A stretch of 64,000 nt of DNA from Tausonia pullulans (Eukaryota > Basidiomycota > Tremellomycetes > Cystofilobasidiales > Mrakiaceae), in the NCBI GenBank assembly GCA_951802195.1, contig OX637630.1, positions 186,001-250,000 of the forward strand, given 5' to 3'. How positions within the stretch are numbered: position 1 is the first letter of the stretch; every line of letters begins with the position of its first letter. Both the position numbers and the translations under genes were made by a program. The notes beneath the pieces are model-generated. The model was not told the DNA's origin, ran no database searches, and saw only the letters and a list, made by a program, of their open reading frames with translations. This document shows, piece by piece, positions 10,854 through 25,163 of this stretch.

Positions 10854-11097
10854 TGAACGGGGGATGCCATCATCTAGTGACTGCTGCCGGCTCCTTTGGA
10901 GGATCGGTATGGATGTCGTCCCTGGACGTCACTCCTGGATCACACGATGACTGGCGAAGGGAAGGTGGAACCAATCGAAGCGTGCCCGGTCTGCAAGTCA
11001 ACGTTTCCGCCAGCCCGCTGCGCCAGCCTGAAGTCGCTCCTACCGAGCGATGCAATACTGATCGGAACGGAAACTCGCAAAGACCATACGGCCCCGC

Positions 11098-12706
11098 TCA
11101 AGGTTTCAACTTCGTTTCAGCCAGCTCCTCGGACGGCATGGCGCCTATGTCGAGAATCGCACTTTGCATGCTGAGCCCAAGCACGAGATCCCTCCCCGTG
11201 AGACCGTGAGGCGACGGCGTCTTGGGTGATTTGGGCGTTGCGCGAGGAGAATGACTAGAAGTGTGATCGGCGGTGAAAGCAGGGCGGGTTTGATGTGTGG
11301 TGACTTTGATGCTGAACTTGCTGTCATCGAAAGATATGTCGGCGTGATGCTGGCGCAGAAGCAGCTTTAGCAGGCTTATCACGTTGTTGAAAAGCGAAGC
11401 AAGAACCCACTTTATGCAACTCGAACATCTCGAAAAGGATGATGGCGAGCCTCGTCGATCGTTGCCAAAAGTCGTCCTTCTCACTTGCTAGGTCTGTCTG
11501 CGAGCGTGAGGGATGGAGATCTTTGATGTCGAGTATCCGAGCCAGGACCATCACCCCGGCGTCGTCTCGACCAGAGAAGGGCTCGATGTCGATTGTCCAG
11601 CCTGCAGAGAGGAGGGGCGCAAAAGCGACCTTGATCTCGGCCTCTGGGACGAGGTGATTGCCCCCTTTGACGAGGGGATTGGGGGGATATTGAGGAACGG
11701 CACGACAACCGGTAAAGTCTGAGAAGGAAGGAAGTCGAAGAGAGCATGTCAGATGTACAGAACTATTGGCATCTCGGGTGTTGACTCGAAGGGATGCCCG
11801 AGCAAAAACGGCCGTGCTCACAGGTGCTTCGGCTGGTAGAGGTGGTGCGAGAGGATAGGGGGACGTCCGCCGAGATGGCTCGTGGGACCACGACTGTTGT
11901 TGACGCCATCTTTGGCGATAACGAGGGGCTTTTCGAAGAGATAGATTCGGCGGGGGTCTTGTCCTTCTTCTTCGGCCTCGGCCACGACTCAACCAGGGTC
12001 GTGACCACTGGCTTCTCCCTTGGCCGCAGCTCGATCTTAATCCTGCGTCCCGACGTCTGATCTATCACAATCAATGGGGGCACCCAGGTGGGGTCTTCGT
12101 TCCAGATTTGTTGCGCGATCCGGTTGAGAGAGTTGACCGCAATCTTGGTCTTTATGAGAAGATTGGCCTCGAGACGGGTTTTGCGCTCTGCAAAGAAGGC
12201 GAGCTTTTCCGGAAGAGAGCTCGCAAAGAAGTTGTCCCATGGGCGGATGCTCGAGGTGGCAGAGTTTGTCGATGCATCGGGTGGCGGCGCTAAGAATGAG
12301 GGAGGAGGGGGGCTCAGGGGACGCGGATAGACGAGAGGAATCGACAGCGGCAGGACACACGGGGAAACCCTCCAGCGGGGCGCCCGTTCAAGGGAGTTAC
12401 GGCCTGAGAAGGCTCAGACTCTTCAGCTTGGGAGAGCGGCGGCTCGGTTTTGGCGTCGGATGCCGCGATCGCAGTGGTGAAGTATGACTTGCGGCCAAGC
12501 GTGGAGGCCAGGAGTTGGACGCGATGTGAGGGGAGGGCGCGAGCGGGGACACGAAGAAGAGAGCCCCGTCGAAGAGACAGCAAACCAGTCGGCCGCGTTC
12601 GCAGCGCAATGAGAGCGAGAACAGAGCTGCCAGATTGAGCGAAGTGGGAGGCCAACATGCCGGTCGAGAGAACAGGTGGTTGTCGGGGGAAGAAAGCACT
12701 GGCCAA
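11098..12706 (-). CDS. mitochondrial protein with C-terminal pterin-4a-carbinolamine dehydratase-like domain
   Basis: Four exons read cleanly. The N-terminus (MASAFFPRQPPVLSTG, later RRGSLLRVPARALP) is a likely mitochondrial presequence. A helical part follows (RPWDNFFASSLPEKLAFFAE, NLLIKTKIAVNSLNRIAQQI), then a basic Ser-rich linker. The C-terminal third resembles pterin-4a-carbinolamine dehydratase: PLVKGGNHLVPEAEIKVAF, LLSAGWTIDIEPF, then HHADISFDDSKFSIKVTTH and HGLTGRDLVLGLSMQSAI. The HH-x-D and TH...GLT..D motifs are those of the dehydratase/DCoH fold, which recycles the tetrahydropterin cofactor or acts as a dimerising co-factor. The long N-terminal half is not part of known short (about 100-residue) enzymes, and I do not recognise it. 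An extended mitochondrial member of the family is the best reading. Confidence 0.68.
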
Positions 12707-13047
12707 CGCGCGTTGACTGACGGTCTCCAGTGGGCTCCAAGGCCGAAGCGCTTTGACAGGTCGACAGATGAGAGTCCAGCCGGGCGAGGGAACGCTGTCC
12801 TCTCGTGGGGGCCATGTGACTCTCTCGTATATATCCTGTCTATGAAACTGCCGTCCTCAGCATTTCCAGGATAGCGCTCAACTTCGACGCCCGCAGTAGC
12901 AAGGGTTCAAACATTCTTCTCGCTGCGCTCGATGCGCCAACTCGCCACCATCTTCAGATGAGCAACCTGTAAGACTTAAGTTCAAACCTCTGCTCGCTCG
13001 ACATCGCAGTTCTGTATATTTTGATCAATAAGCATCAATTATTGCCT
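12707..13047. other. promoter of the mitochondrial PCD-like gene and 3' end of PSMG4
   Basis: This 341-bp gap lies between two minus-strand genes. AT-richer sequence at 13005-13045 fits the 3' UTR of PSMG4. Two short stretches near 12905 and 12980 look like tRNA T-arms (GTTCAAA), but no matching acceptor or D-arm is present. Confidence 0.45.
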
Positions 13048-13790
13048 CTAGCCAGCGATGGTGAGCGCCTCCACCCCCTCCGCTGCCTTCGACGCCTCGC
13101 CTTCATCGGGGACTTCATCGACCGATTTGCCCTTCGCCGAAGGGGATGATTCTACCCCATCGTTTGCTCCAGAAGAGGTCCCCGAGGTCTCCAACTCCCT
13201 CAGCGCCTTGCCGATGCCAAGCTCCAGCCCGAGGAGGATCTTGGCTGCGTTAGGGTGTGCCGTCGGCGAGGAAGACGGGACTGTGAGGGAAGTGGGGAGA
13301 TCGAGGGAGAGGAAGATCTGAGACTGGAGCTTTCTGGCTAAAGACGGGGAAGTATGATCAGACAAGGGACCAGGTACGGGGGGGAGACGCCGAGATGGCA
13401 AGGCAACGCACCGAGACGCGTCGACATCGGGAGCGCAAGATCGGCTGCGCCAGATCGGAAGAGGGGTGTACCAACCGCAGGCCTCGTCTTCAGCCGAGCA
13501 AAAACAAGGGAAGCATTGCGTCAGGGGCTAAAAGGCAACGGCAAGTGAGACAGATATAAAGGGCGCACCCCCAGGGGAGGCACAGCCGCCGACCAGTCTG
13601 TACCGAGCTTCACGGACGAGGCCCTCCCATCTGAGGATGAAGCTCCCACCCAGAGGAGGTAGGACATCTTGGATGATGAGGCGAGCTGAGTGACGTGCAG
13701 AATGAAGGATGGCGTCGACGGATTCGCGTCGACGGCGGGGATGAGGTGCGTCGAGGTTGAAAGGAGGGCTGCTGGCGACATGGCTGCCAT
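13048..13790 (-). CDS. proteasome assembly chaperone 4 (PSMG4/PAC4-like)
   Basis: PSMG4 (Poc4/Dmp2 in yeast) forms a heterodimer with PSMG3 and helps assemble the 20S alpha ring. Exon 1 begins MAAMSPAALLSTST and contains FILHVTQLASSSKMSYLLWV and SSVKLGTDWSAAVPP, the beta-rich core in which a conserved aromatic and W-V/G segment is typical. A middle exon gives GTPLFRSGAADLALPMSTRL and joins in phase to ARKLQSQIFLSLDLP, corresponding to the family's pattern RLARKL...QIFLSY(D/N)L. The end AAKILLGLELGIGKALRELE matches the C-terminal helix, followed by a low-complexity tail. The acceptor of the middle exon (GAAG) is weak, so its left edge is approximate. The gene is divergent from the Gln-rich gene at 14137. 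Confidence 0.75.
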
Positions 13791-14136
13791 GGCGGTGTTT
13801 AAGCAGAAATACAGAGAGAGAAAGAGGAGAAGGCAGAAGAGGGTGCTAGAGTTCGAGAGGCTCGTCGGACTGGTGAGCGTCACACACACAAAGGGCGGTC
13901 GCGTCGATGAGAAGGCGAGCCTGGAAAGGGTCGGCGGGCGGGCGGGCGAGCATACAACGACGCGGGTGCGCCGCCGACAGGCGACGGAACATCGTCGCCT
14001 CAACCACCAGCACCAGCACCATCGACTTCAACTCCTCCCGCCGCCGCTTTCCCCTGAACGGCAGCATCCTTTCGCCCTCCTACTTTCCGCCCACACCAGG
14101 CAGAGAGTTAAAGAGAATCCCCATCCTCCAAGCGCA
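13791..14136. promoter_or_regulatory. divergent promoter of PSMG4-like and Gln-rich protein genes
   Basis: This 346-bp gap lies between two divergent starts. The frame upstream of 14137 stays open to about 13690, so an earlier start cannot be excluded. The Gln-rich, low-complexity start MQQPYGYPYST at 14137 is more plausible because the upstream translation is Arg/His-rich and overlaps the PSMG4 coding exon. Confidence 0.45.
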
Positions 14137-16053
14137 ATGCAGCAGCCCTACGGCTATCCTTACTCCACGACGCCTCTCGGCAGCCAGCCGGGCTTGGGTG
14201 CCTCCCAACAGCAGCAGTACCTCCAGCAGCAGCACGCCCAGCAGCAGCAGTACGCGGGCGGAGGATCCTCTCGCAATAACCCCTACCCACCGTCAAGCAT
14301 TTTCCCCCAGAACCTCTCCCTGCCGCCTTCGTCTACTTCACCAGCGTCGGGGCTTGCTCGGCACCACTCGCAGCAGCAGCACCTTCTCCAGCAGCAGCAG
14401 CAACAGCAACAGAAGCAACATTCGCAGTTCCAACAGCTCGGTGGCCCGCCCCCAGGGTCGCAACACCACGGTGGGAACCCGGCCTCGGCGCAGGCCGCCG
14501 CCCAGCAGGCGTACCTCCTTCACCAGGCCCAACAGGTGCAGGCGCATCAGAATCAGCTGGCCCTCTTGGGGTCCAACACCTCTCACGACGGCGGCAGCCG
14601 GAGCCGTGGAGGCGATGATCGACCGGAGAAGAAGAAGAAGAGCAAGACAGTGAGTCGGCCGCCTCATCTCGACGCGTCGCGTCTTTCTCATCCGCGAGAT
14701 CTGCTGCGTCTCTGACATGCGTATCCTTGTGCCCGAACAGAGTCGGTCAGAGTTCTACGCAACGCCTCTAGAACGCGAGCAAGAGGCCCTCGGAGATGCC
14801 CTCGATGGGGTCCAACCGGCCTTGCTCGCTGGACGTCGGTACGCGAAGAACCACGCGCTTATGGCCGAGATACTTGGTGGACCAGAACGAGCCGGTACGT
14901 CTTCTTTGCTGGCCCTTGGATTTATTCTCCTGGAATTAGCTGCTGATTTGTGGTGGGGGCATATTGTCAGTCGATGTACCTGAGCAAAGCAACCTGCCGA
15001 CGACTTCAGCAACACCTTCGTACACAATCACGGAGCTCGAAACGCGACTGGTAAGTGGCAGTGGCCTCCCTCTCCTCTCCTCCCTTTCTTCGTTTCTGCT
15101 TTGACTCTTCCTGAAATTGACATCTTTTCGGCCACTTCCAACAACAGGCTCAAGTCGAACAGGAAACTGCCGAGCTTCCAGAGCGCCACGCCCAGCAGCT
15201 CCGGGAGACGCGCGAGGGCTTCGAACGCGCCGCTGCCACCGCCGGATGGCGCTCTCGAGGCGGTGAGGGCGGTGCCCCTAGCATAAACGCCGCGGCCAAC
15301 ATCAGCGGCGAAGCGGCAGCGGAAGAGGAAGAGGAGGAGGACATGGACAGGAAGGCCGGGGAAGATTCGGCCGAGAAGGAGGCAAATGAGGGAGAGGAAG
15401 ACGGGGACGGAGACGAGGAGGGAGGAGACGTTGCCATGGAGGAGGAATCTGCTGAAGAACCAGCACTGGAGTTCGCATGGGAGGCGAAGGCTGAGATATC
15501 TGCTGGCTCAGAGGTGGCGGCGCCACCGGCGGAGGAGAACCCGAAGGCCGCGGTGTCGACAGAAGGGAACAATGAGGGCGAGACGACGCAGGTGGAGGAC
15601 GAGCCTCCATCTGCGCCGGCAGAGGGGAAGGGGGAGGTGGATCAGGGGAGAGAGAAGGAGGAGTACAGAGCGGAAAAGGCAGAGGAGTTTTCCGGAGCCT
15701 CCCATGACCCGATGGAAGAGATGGAGGAGGATAAGGAGAAGGAGAAGGAGGAAGAGAAGGAGAAGGAGGAAGAGAAGGAGAAGGAGGAAGAGAAGGAGAA
15801 GGAGGAAGAGAAGGAGAAGGAGGAAGAGAAGAAGAAGGAGGAAGAGAAGGAGGAGAAGGAGGAGAAGGAGGAGAAGGAGGAGGAGGAGGCAAAAGAGACC
15901 GAGGAAAAGGGCGAGGAAAAGGAAAAAGAGGTAGTTGAGGAGGAGAGGGACGCCGAGGAGATCGCGGCAAGGGAGAGCGAAGAGAAGGGTGAGAACACGG
16001 GCAAGGATGGGGAGAAGAAAGCTCTAGAGGAGGAAGACTCGTCCAGGGCTTGA
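14137..16053 (+). CDS. Gln-rich protein with charged Lys/Glu tail, possible chromatin or transcription subunit
   Basis: Four exons (14137-14649, 14741-14894, 14971-15050, 15148-16053). The first third is low complexity with poly-Gln runs (QQQYLQQQHAQQQQ; a run near 14380-14410). It leads to a basic KKKKSKT patch and the only ordered-looking part: SRSEFYATPLEREQEALGDA, GVQPALLAGRRYAKNHALMA and a coiled coil ELETRLAQVEQETAELPERH. The last 230 residues are acidic and then an extreme Glu/Lys repeat. The TPLEREQEAL...RR.AKNHALMAEI part reminds me of fungal SWI/SNF-type accessory subunits, but I cannot name the family with confidence. Nuclear location is inferred from composition. Confidence 0.7.
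15729..15900 (+). repeat. 18-bp in-frame tandem repeat encoding EKEKEE-type hexapeptides
   Basis: About five copies of an 18-bp purine-only unit (gagaaggagaaggaggaa) followed by shorter GAGAAGGAG units. The period is a multiple of three, so length change keeps the frame. The coding strand is almost pure purine for about 170 bp, which may form triplex (H-DNA). Confidence 0.85.
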
Positions 16054-16955
16054 TGATGCAGATGCCATCTGTCTCTCCGATTCCTCAGCCTTGTGAAAGA
16101 TCACTAGCGGTATGCTTTTTCGGAAAATTGGAGGCGAAACGGGATACTATCACGTGCACAAATGGAGGAAAAACGGAGGGACAGGGGAGCCTGGCCAGCC
16201 TCGCATGCCGGGTCAAGGGATGAAGCGAGAAGGGAGCGAGCGGGCGATCGAAGAGATAGAGAAGGCGAAGGACATGCAAGGCAAGGAGGGATCAAAGTCT
16301 TCTCTGGAAGGGGATGGATACAACCTGTCAGATCGAAACGGATAACAGGGGCGGCGAACCAGCACACTCGCGCGCGCAGCCCAAGAGATCGCAGATCGCA
16401 GCAAGTCAGGAATCAGGACATCGACTGATGCGGCACCCTACCTTCCAGCATGAAAGTACAGAAAATGGGCGAGTGGGGTCCATCCCTCGCCTCATCGCCC
16501 TCCTTCCCATAGCTCTAATGGAGACTCGCTCACATGGCGTCGGACGGGCGAGCGACCCGGTCCGAAGAGCGAAGAACGAGCGCTCTCTCTTCGCGTCAAG
16601 GCCGTCGCATTCAGCGCAAGGGACACGGAGCTCGGGGAGAGCAGGCAAAAAAGCACAGCTCCCGACTGAGACACGCCGTCCAAATACGAAGAGGCATGGA
16701 GAGGAAGAGGAGGAGAAGGAGGAGGAGGGGGGAAGAAGACGGCATTGAGGCAAACAGTCTGAGGGCTGTCGCTCCCTGCCTTCGGGACCGGCCCGGAAGG
16801 AAGGAAACGGCCGTCTTCATGAAGCCCCCTCCCTCCTTGCTTTCCTCTCCATCCTGATCAAAGCAAGCCCAATCCCATCTGATGGCTCCACAGGCCAGAT
16901 TGAGTTTGACCCTCCCCGGCGGCCGGCGAGCAAGACGAAGCCGCCTAGAACTCAC
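16054..16955. other. convergent intergenic region, nothing recognised
   Basis: This 902-bp gap lies between convergent genes. Open frames present are short and purine-rich. A purine tract lies at about 16700-16740. No RNA gene or mobile element remnant was recognised. Confidence 0.45.
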
Positions 16956-17477
16956 TTAGTGCTTCGATGCCGCGAGCTGCTCGACCCCCTCGGCGAGCTT
17001 CGTCTCCATGCTCCGGTGGTCCTCTCCGTGGCCGTAGTTGTCCTTCGGGGCGCCATAGACGTACTTGCCGAGCGGGCCGTGGTTGATAAGCTCGTCGAGG
17101 AACCAGTAGACCATGAAGGAGGCGAGCGCCGGCTTGAACACGCGGTTGTAACTGGGCACAGTGGACAAGTCGCCCGTTCGTGAGCGACGGCGACGCAAGG
17201 GCAGGAACGAGCAGTAGAGACTCGAGAGACGTACGTGAAGGCACGACCACCGACGAAGGGAGCCTGGTAGCGGAAGGCCTCGCGGCGCTCCCAAGGGTTG
17301 CGCTGGATGAGGGTGAGCGACCAGATGGATGGACGACCGAGTCAAACAGGATGGCATGGCCGGGAAGGACGAAGGAGGCGCAAGGACAAGCCGCGATAAG
17401 CCACATGACACACGACAGACTCGGACTAGCGAACGAACCCAGTCTTGGTGGACGCGAAGCAAGGACGTCGGGCGCAT
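16956..17477 (-). CDS. NADH:ubiquinone oxidoreductase B12-like subunit (NDUFB3 type)
   Basis: Three exons give a protein of about 100 residues: MRPTSLLRVHQDW, then RNPWERREAFRYQAPFVGGR, then TYNRVFKPALASFMVYWFLD. The fungal B12 subunit of mitochondrial complex I starts with MRPT, has a conserved RDPWAxxEAWRY-like block and one membrane helix, all present here. The first exon ends at GACTGG before GTTCGT, and the acceptor CATCCAG precedes CGCAACCCT, both in phase 0. The tail is longer and more charged (YGHGEDHRSMETKL) than in animals. Expected site is the membrane arm of complex I. The presence of complex I genes separates this organism from Saccharomyces-like yeasts. Confidence 0.7.
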   Translation of the reverse strand: MRPTSLLRVHQDWVRSLVRVCRVSCGLSRLVLAPPSSFPAMPSCLTRSSIHLVAHPHPAQPLGAPRGLPLPGSLRRWSCLHVRLSSLYCSFLPLRRRRSRTGDLSTVPSYNRVFKPALASFMVYWFLDELINHGPLGKYVYGAPKDNYGHGEDHRSMETKLAEGVEQLAASKH

Positions 17478-18716
17478 CGGTAGGTAATCGGGGAGGTGGT
17501 GGTCGTCGAGGGCGGCGGCGAGGTGCTGGGCAACGAGCCAGGGGAGCGAGGGATGGAGGCAACTTGGAGCGCTCGCACTGGTCGCCCTCAGTCGTCCGTC
17601 GTTCGTCTGACATCAACATCTCCACAAGCTCTAGCTCTCTCTCTCTCAAGAAGCTCGTTGACATCTTCGCACCGATACAGGGCAATGCGCGAGCGGCACG
17701 AAGCAACGAGACCAAGGGACTCTCGAGGGTTGTTCGTGACAGGAGAAAACGCCAGGAAGAGAAGTCCCGGTTTGCTTTTGATGACGGATGGAGGTGGCCC
17801 CTTCAAGTGATATTCGCTGGGGGGCATACGGCTTGGGTTGACAAGAAGCAAACTGAAGCAACTGGACATGAATAGGTTTGGGCCCAAGTTGGAAGGTGAC
17901 GAGAGCGAGCAGCGAGCGAGCTGTCCCCGTCCCACTATCCCTCTACGGCTCACAACCCAAAGCGTTCCCAGCGAGACTGGGGCATGTGTCAAGACTACTA
18001 TCAAGCTTGGAGGTAGGTACAGCATCCAATGGCTAGCGAAATCAAGAAGTTGCTCTTCCACACTTTAGTATGACTTCCGGCCTGTGAGAAAGACGGAGGG
18101 GAAGAGATCTGGGAGAGCCGAAAATGCCAGACGAGTGCGATGTCAATAAGGAAGGTTGCTAGAACAAGCAGGAGGAGGGAGAGGAGGAGTAGGAGGAAGA
18201 GGAGACGGAGGAGAGGGAGGAGAGGGAGGAGGGGAGGAGGACGGATGCGGCGACCCAAGGGGACGGGGACTGACAAGGAAGTGTGGTTGAGGAGAAACGA
18301 ACGAGGCGAGGTACGGTTCCCTGAAAAACGACGAGGAGTCGCCGGGACCGTCGGGAGGCGGAGCGCATGGACCGCTCTGCTGGTCTCCCGCCTTACGTAC
18401 GTACACCTTGTGCCGTGGCACTCCCTCCCCGGGCACAGTGACCAATGCTTGGAGTACCGCCATGGTCCTCGCCAAGCTCATTTGATGTTCGTACTGTCTA
18501 GGGGCTGAGCTGCTTGTGGGAGTTTGGTGGCAACAGAGCTACCCGTGGCGTTACGTGACTGCACGAGACACGGCGACGAGCGAAAGGAGGTGGAGGTTAA
18601 CCTCGCGTTCGCACCCCTACCCCGCCGTCAGTGAGAGTCATTATCAACCTCGATCCATCCCCTCCGTCCTGCCCGGCACAGTCGAGTACTAGCACTCACC
18701 GCGGAAAGCTGGCATC
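17478..18716. other. large divergent intergenic region with purine tract
   Basis: This 1.24-kb gap lies between the complex I gene and XPB. At about 18168-18242 the plus strand is nearly pure G/A (GGAG units). The rest is of ordinary composition. No coding exon with family resemblance was found on either strand, which makes this one of the longest empty gaps outside the retroelement block. Confidence 0.45.
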
Positions 18717-22754
<4,038 letters not shown>

Positions 22755-22944
22755 CGAGTGCCCTTTCATCTCCGGCCTTCCTTTCTCTTCCTTCATCTGC
22801 CATCTCGCAGCATTCTGTAAACATCATTTTTCCATTTCGTCTTTATATCCTTGTCTCCTTATCATGTTGTTCTCCTGTGACCGCATTTGTGTACTGTGTG
22901 CACGGACAAAAGCCATTATCACAACGTCTCGAGGACCCTAGGTC

Positions 22945-24843
22945 TCATTCTGCCTTCTCGTGCGCCTGTTTGGCGAGCGAGCCCCTTGCAACAAACGGCA
23001 AGCCCCAACGTCTCTGGAGGTACCAATCCTCCTCGGGTTCCTTGAGCGTGAGGCAGATGACTAGAAGAGTTGGTCAGTTGAAATTGACCGACAGACTGTG
23101 CTCGGCACAAAAGGACTCACATCCAGAGCCGGTGATACAGTAGAAAGCGGCGAGTCCCCTGGAGGAAGAAGCCACCAAGTCAGAAGCGGCGGACGTGCGA
23201 AGGTTCTCGGCGCGTTCTTACCCCGTGAGAATGTGCTGAGGTCAAAAGCAGCAGCTTGTCAATGGTGAGAACCTACCGCAAGCATGCGACTGCCAAGACG
23301 TACCCAATACGAATGGCCTTCGAGCAGCAGCTCCCAAGGCATACCCAGTCGGACCTTCCATGGGCGAAGATAGCTGTCGCAGGCGAGGCTGTCAAACGAG
23401 CGAAGCCAAGGAGAGAGATAGGTCAGCACTCAGATCCTACGCCGCGCCGACTCTCGCCTGCCTGCCTCCTCTTACTTGTCGACGTTCCAGATCTGGTTGA
23501 TAAGAATAGCGCCGTTAGACCACTAAGTATATTATCATTTGGGAAGCGCCACTGAATCAAGCACACAACGCACCGCGAATCCTGTTAAGAAACTGGCAAC
23601 GCCACGCTTGAACAAGCCGACGGCCTGGGCCCGCTGAGCATTCTTGCCCTCGAGCCTCTTGTCAACATGCAGGAGGTAAGTGATTCGAGCCGTGCCGAGC
23701 GTGACCAACAGACCGAAGCCGACTTCGTGGAGCGTGGGAGAAAGGCCCGCGAAACTGTCATGACCAGACCGGGGAGATGAATCAGCAAGAGGGCCGTGGA
23801 CGGATACAGTCGGATGACGGGAACGGACCATGAAGCTGCCACGAGCGCATTGAACAGAACGAGGACGAATGTGAAGGGGCTGAAAATACGCTCGTGATAT
23901 CCCTCATCCGTCTGATATGTAGAAAAAAAAAGGCAGGACAGCCAAGGTCAGACAGGGCCGCTAAAGCAGGAAAGGACCATTATGAGCCCCAGTGTACCTC
24001 GAATGCGCACCAGACCAACGCAGATGTCGCTAGAATCATCGGGACCTGAAAGAAGGTGCAAAGCAGATCACGTCAACGCGTATCCCGTCAGCCCAGTCAG
24101 GCGAATCTATTAAGAGATCCGAGCCGACTCGTGTGCGGTCAGTCCTATCCGTCGACACACCTCATCGAGCACCTGCGCGACATGGGTGAGGGTAGTGTGG
24201 AAGAGTGCTGATCCGAGGCTGATCATGAGGATGCCCCCAAAACAGAAGCTCATCCGCGCCGGGAGACGCTCGCGGTGCGCTTGGAGGAGTCCGAGGATGG
24301 CGAGGACCACACCAGGTCCATTTGAGATCGTGTTGACGAACTCGGCGATGTAGGGACTCCATGTGTAGTTCTGATGGCTCGGGGAATCAGCGGGAGACTC
24401 AAGCGGAAGTCAAGGACTACCTGTTCTATGCTCCTCGTGAGGGCATTTGTGAAAGCAGGGGAGTCTAGACGCTCATGAGTCTAAAGATGGACAGGTAACT
24501 ACCTCTTCACACCAGTCGATGGACGCTGATGGGCGGGCGGGGAAGGGTTATCGGGGGAGACCGTCGTGGCTACGTCAGCCCTTGCTTGTCTCTCGACCGC
24601 CTCCAGGTGTGGGATCGGTGTTTAGACGCACCGGTATGATTGCCGTAAACTTAAGAGTTCCAAGGACAAAGAAAAGGCTCGTCAGATGAGGATGACAGGG
24701 ATCTCAAAGCAAGCCGGACGACACACCGCCGTGCTGCATAGAAGTGGAGAGAGGACGTCAGCTGGCGCACTGTTGGGGCTCAACGCAGCGTGGCCGCCTG
24801 GTCTTACTTGGGGTTGCCCAATACGAGAAGAGGGCAGACTCAT
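22945..24843 (-). CDS. alkaline ceramidase (Ypc1/Ydc1 family)
   Basis: Members hydrolyse ceramide to sphingosine base and fatty acid in the ER/Golgi membrane. Motifs in order: VYGNHTASIDWCEENY, SPYIAEFVNTISN, ALFHTTLTHVAQVLDEV (the Ser/His metal-site region), PMILATSALVWCAFE, LLLEGHWYVLAHILTG-type histidines near 23230-23310, and a soluble tail LTLKEPEEDWYLQRRWGLPF. The S-x-x-FH, LDE and late WH/H-x-x-x-H positions are those of the CREST superfamily zinc site. The N-terminal region is split into very small exons: MSLPSSRIGQPQ (36 nt, from ATG 24843), a 7-nt exon (24733-24727), an 18-nt exon (24649-24632), then ASIDWCEE. This is the only chain that restores the conserved start. Later introns are short. 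Stop at 22945. Confidence 0.87.
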
Positions 24844-25163
24844 GTATGCTCGAGGCCGGCGCTGAGGTTGTTGTTATTATGTGGTGAGGAGAAGTCAAGG
24901 TGGGTGGACGTTGGTGAATGACGAGGGTAAGACCGCTGCACGCCTAGCGAGCGGATCAGGAGCGGGAGATTACGCTGCCGTGATGGGTAAGCGCGCAAAC
25001 GCACATCCGCCCTTCGCGGGTCATCCTTCCTCTGACGCCCCTCGCCCAATTGCAAAGGTTGCAGGCCAAATACATATGAAGGGAAAGATAGATCGTGGCA
25101 TGGCATAAAATTCGTGCAAAGGGAAAAGAACATAAAAGCCAGGCGAGCGAGTAACGAGATTCT
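24844..25163. other. intergenic: ceramidase promoter and RAD54 3' end
   Basis: This 320-bp gap lies between two minus-strand genes. No TATA-like box or other gene was recognised. It should contain the RAD54 3' UTR on its right and the ceramidase promoter on its left. Confidence 0.45.

Noticed and set aside
12900-12990. Possible tRNA because of GTTCAAA T-arm-like strings
   Set aside because: No matching acceptor stem, D-arm or anticodon stem could be drawn.
15302-15970. Long Pro/Ser-rich frame opposite the Lys/Glu repeat
   Set aside because: Mirror image of the purine repeat (CTC/TCC on the other strand). The plus-strand frame joins upstream exons and is the coding one.
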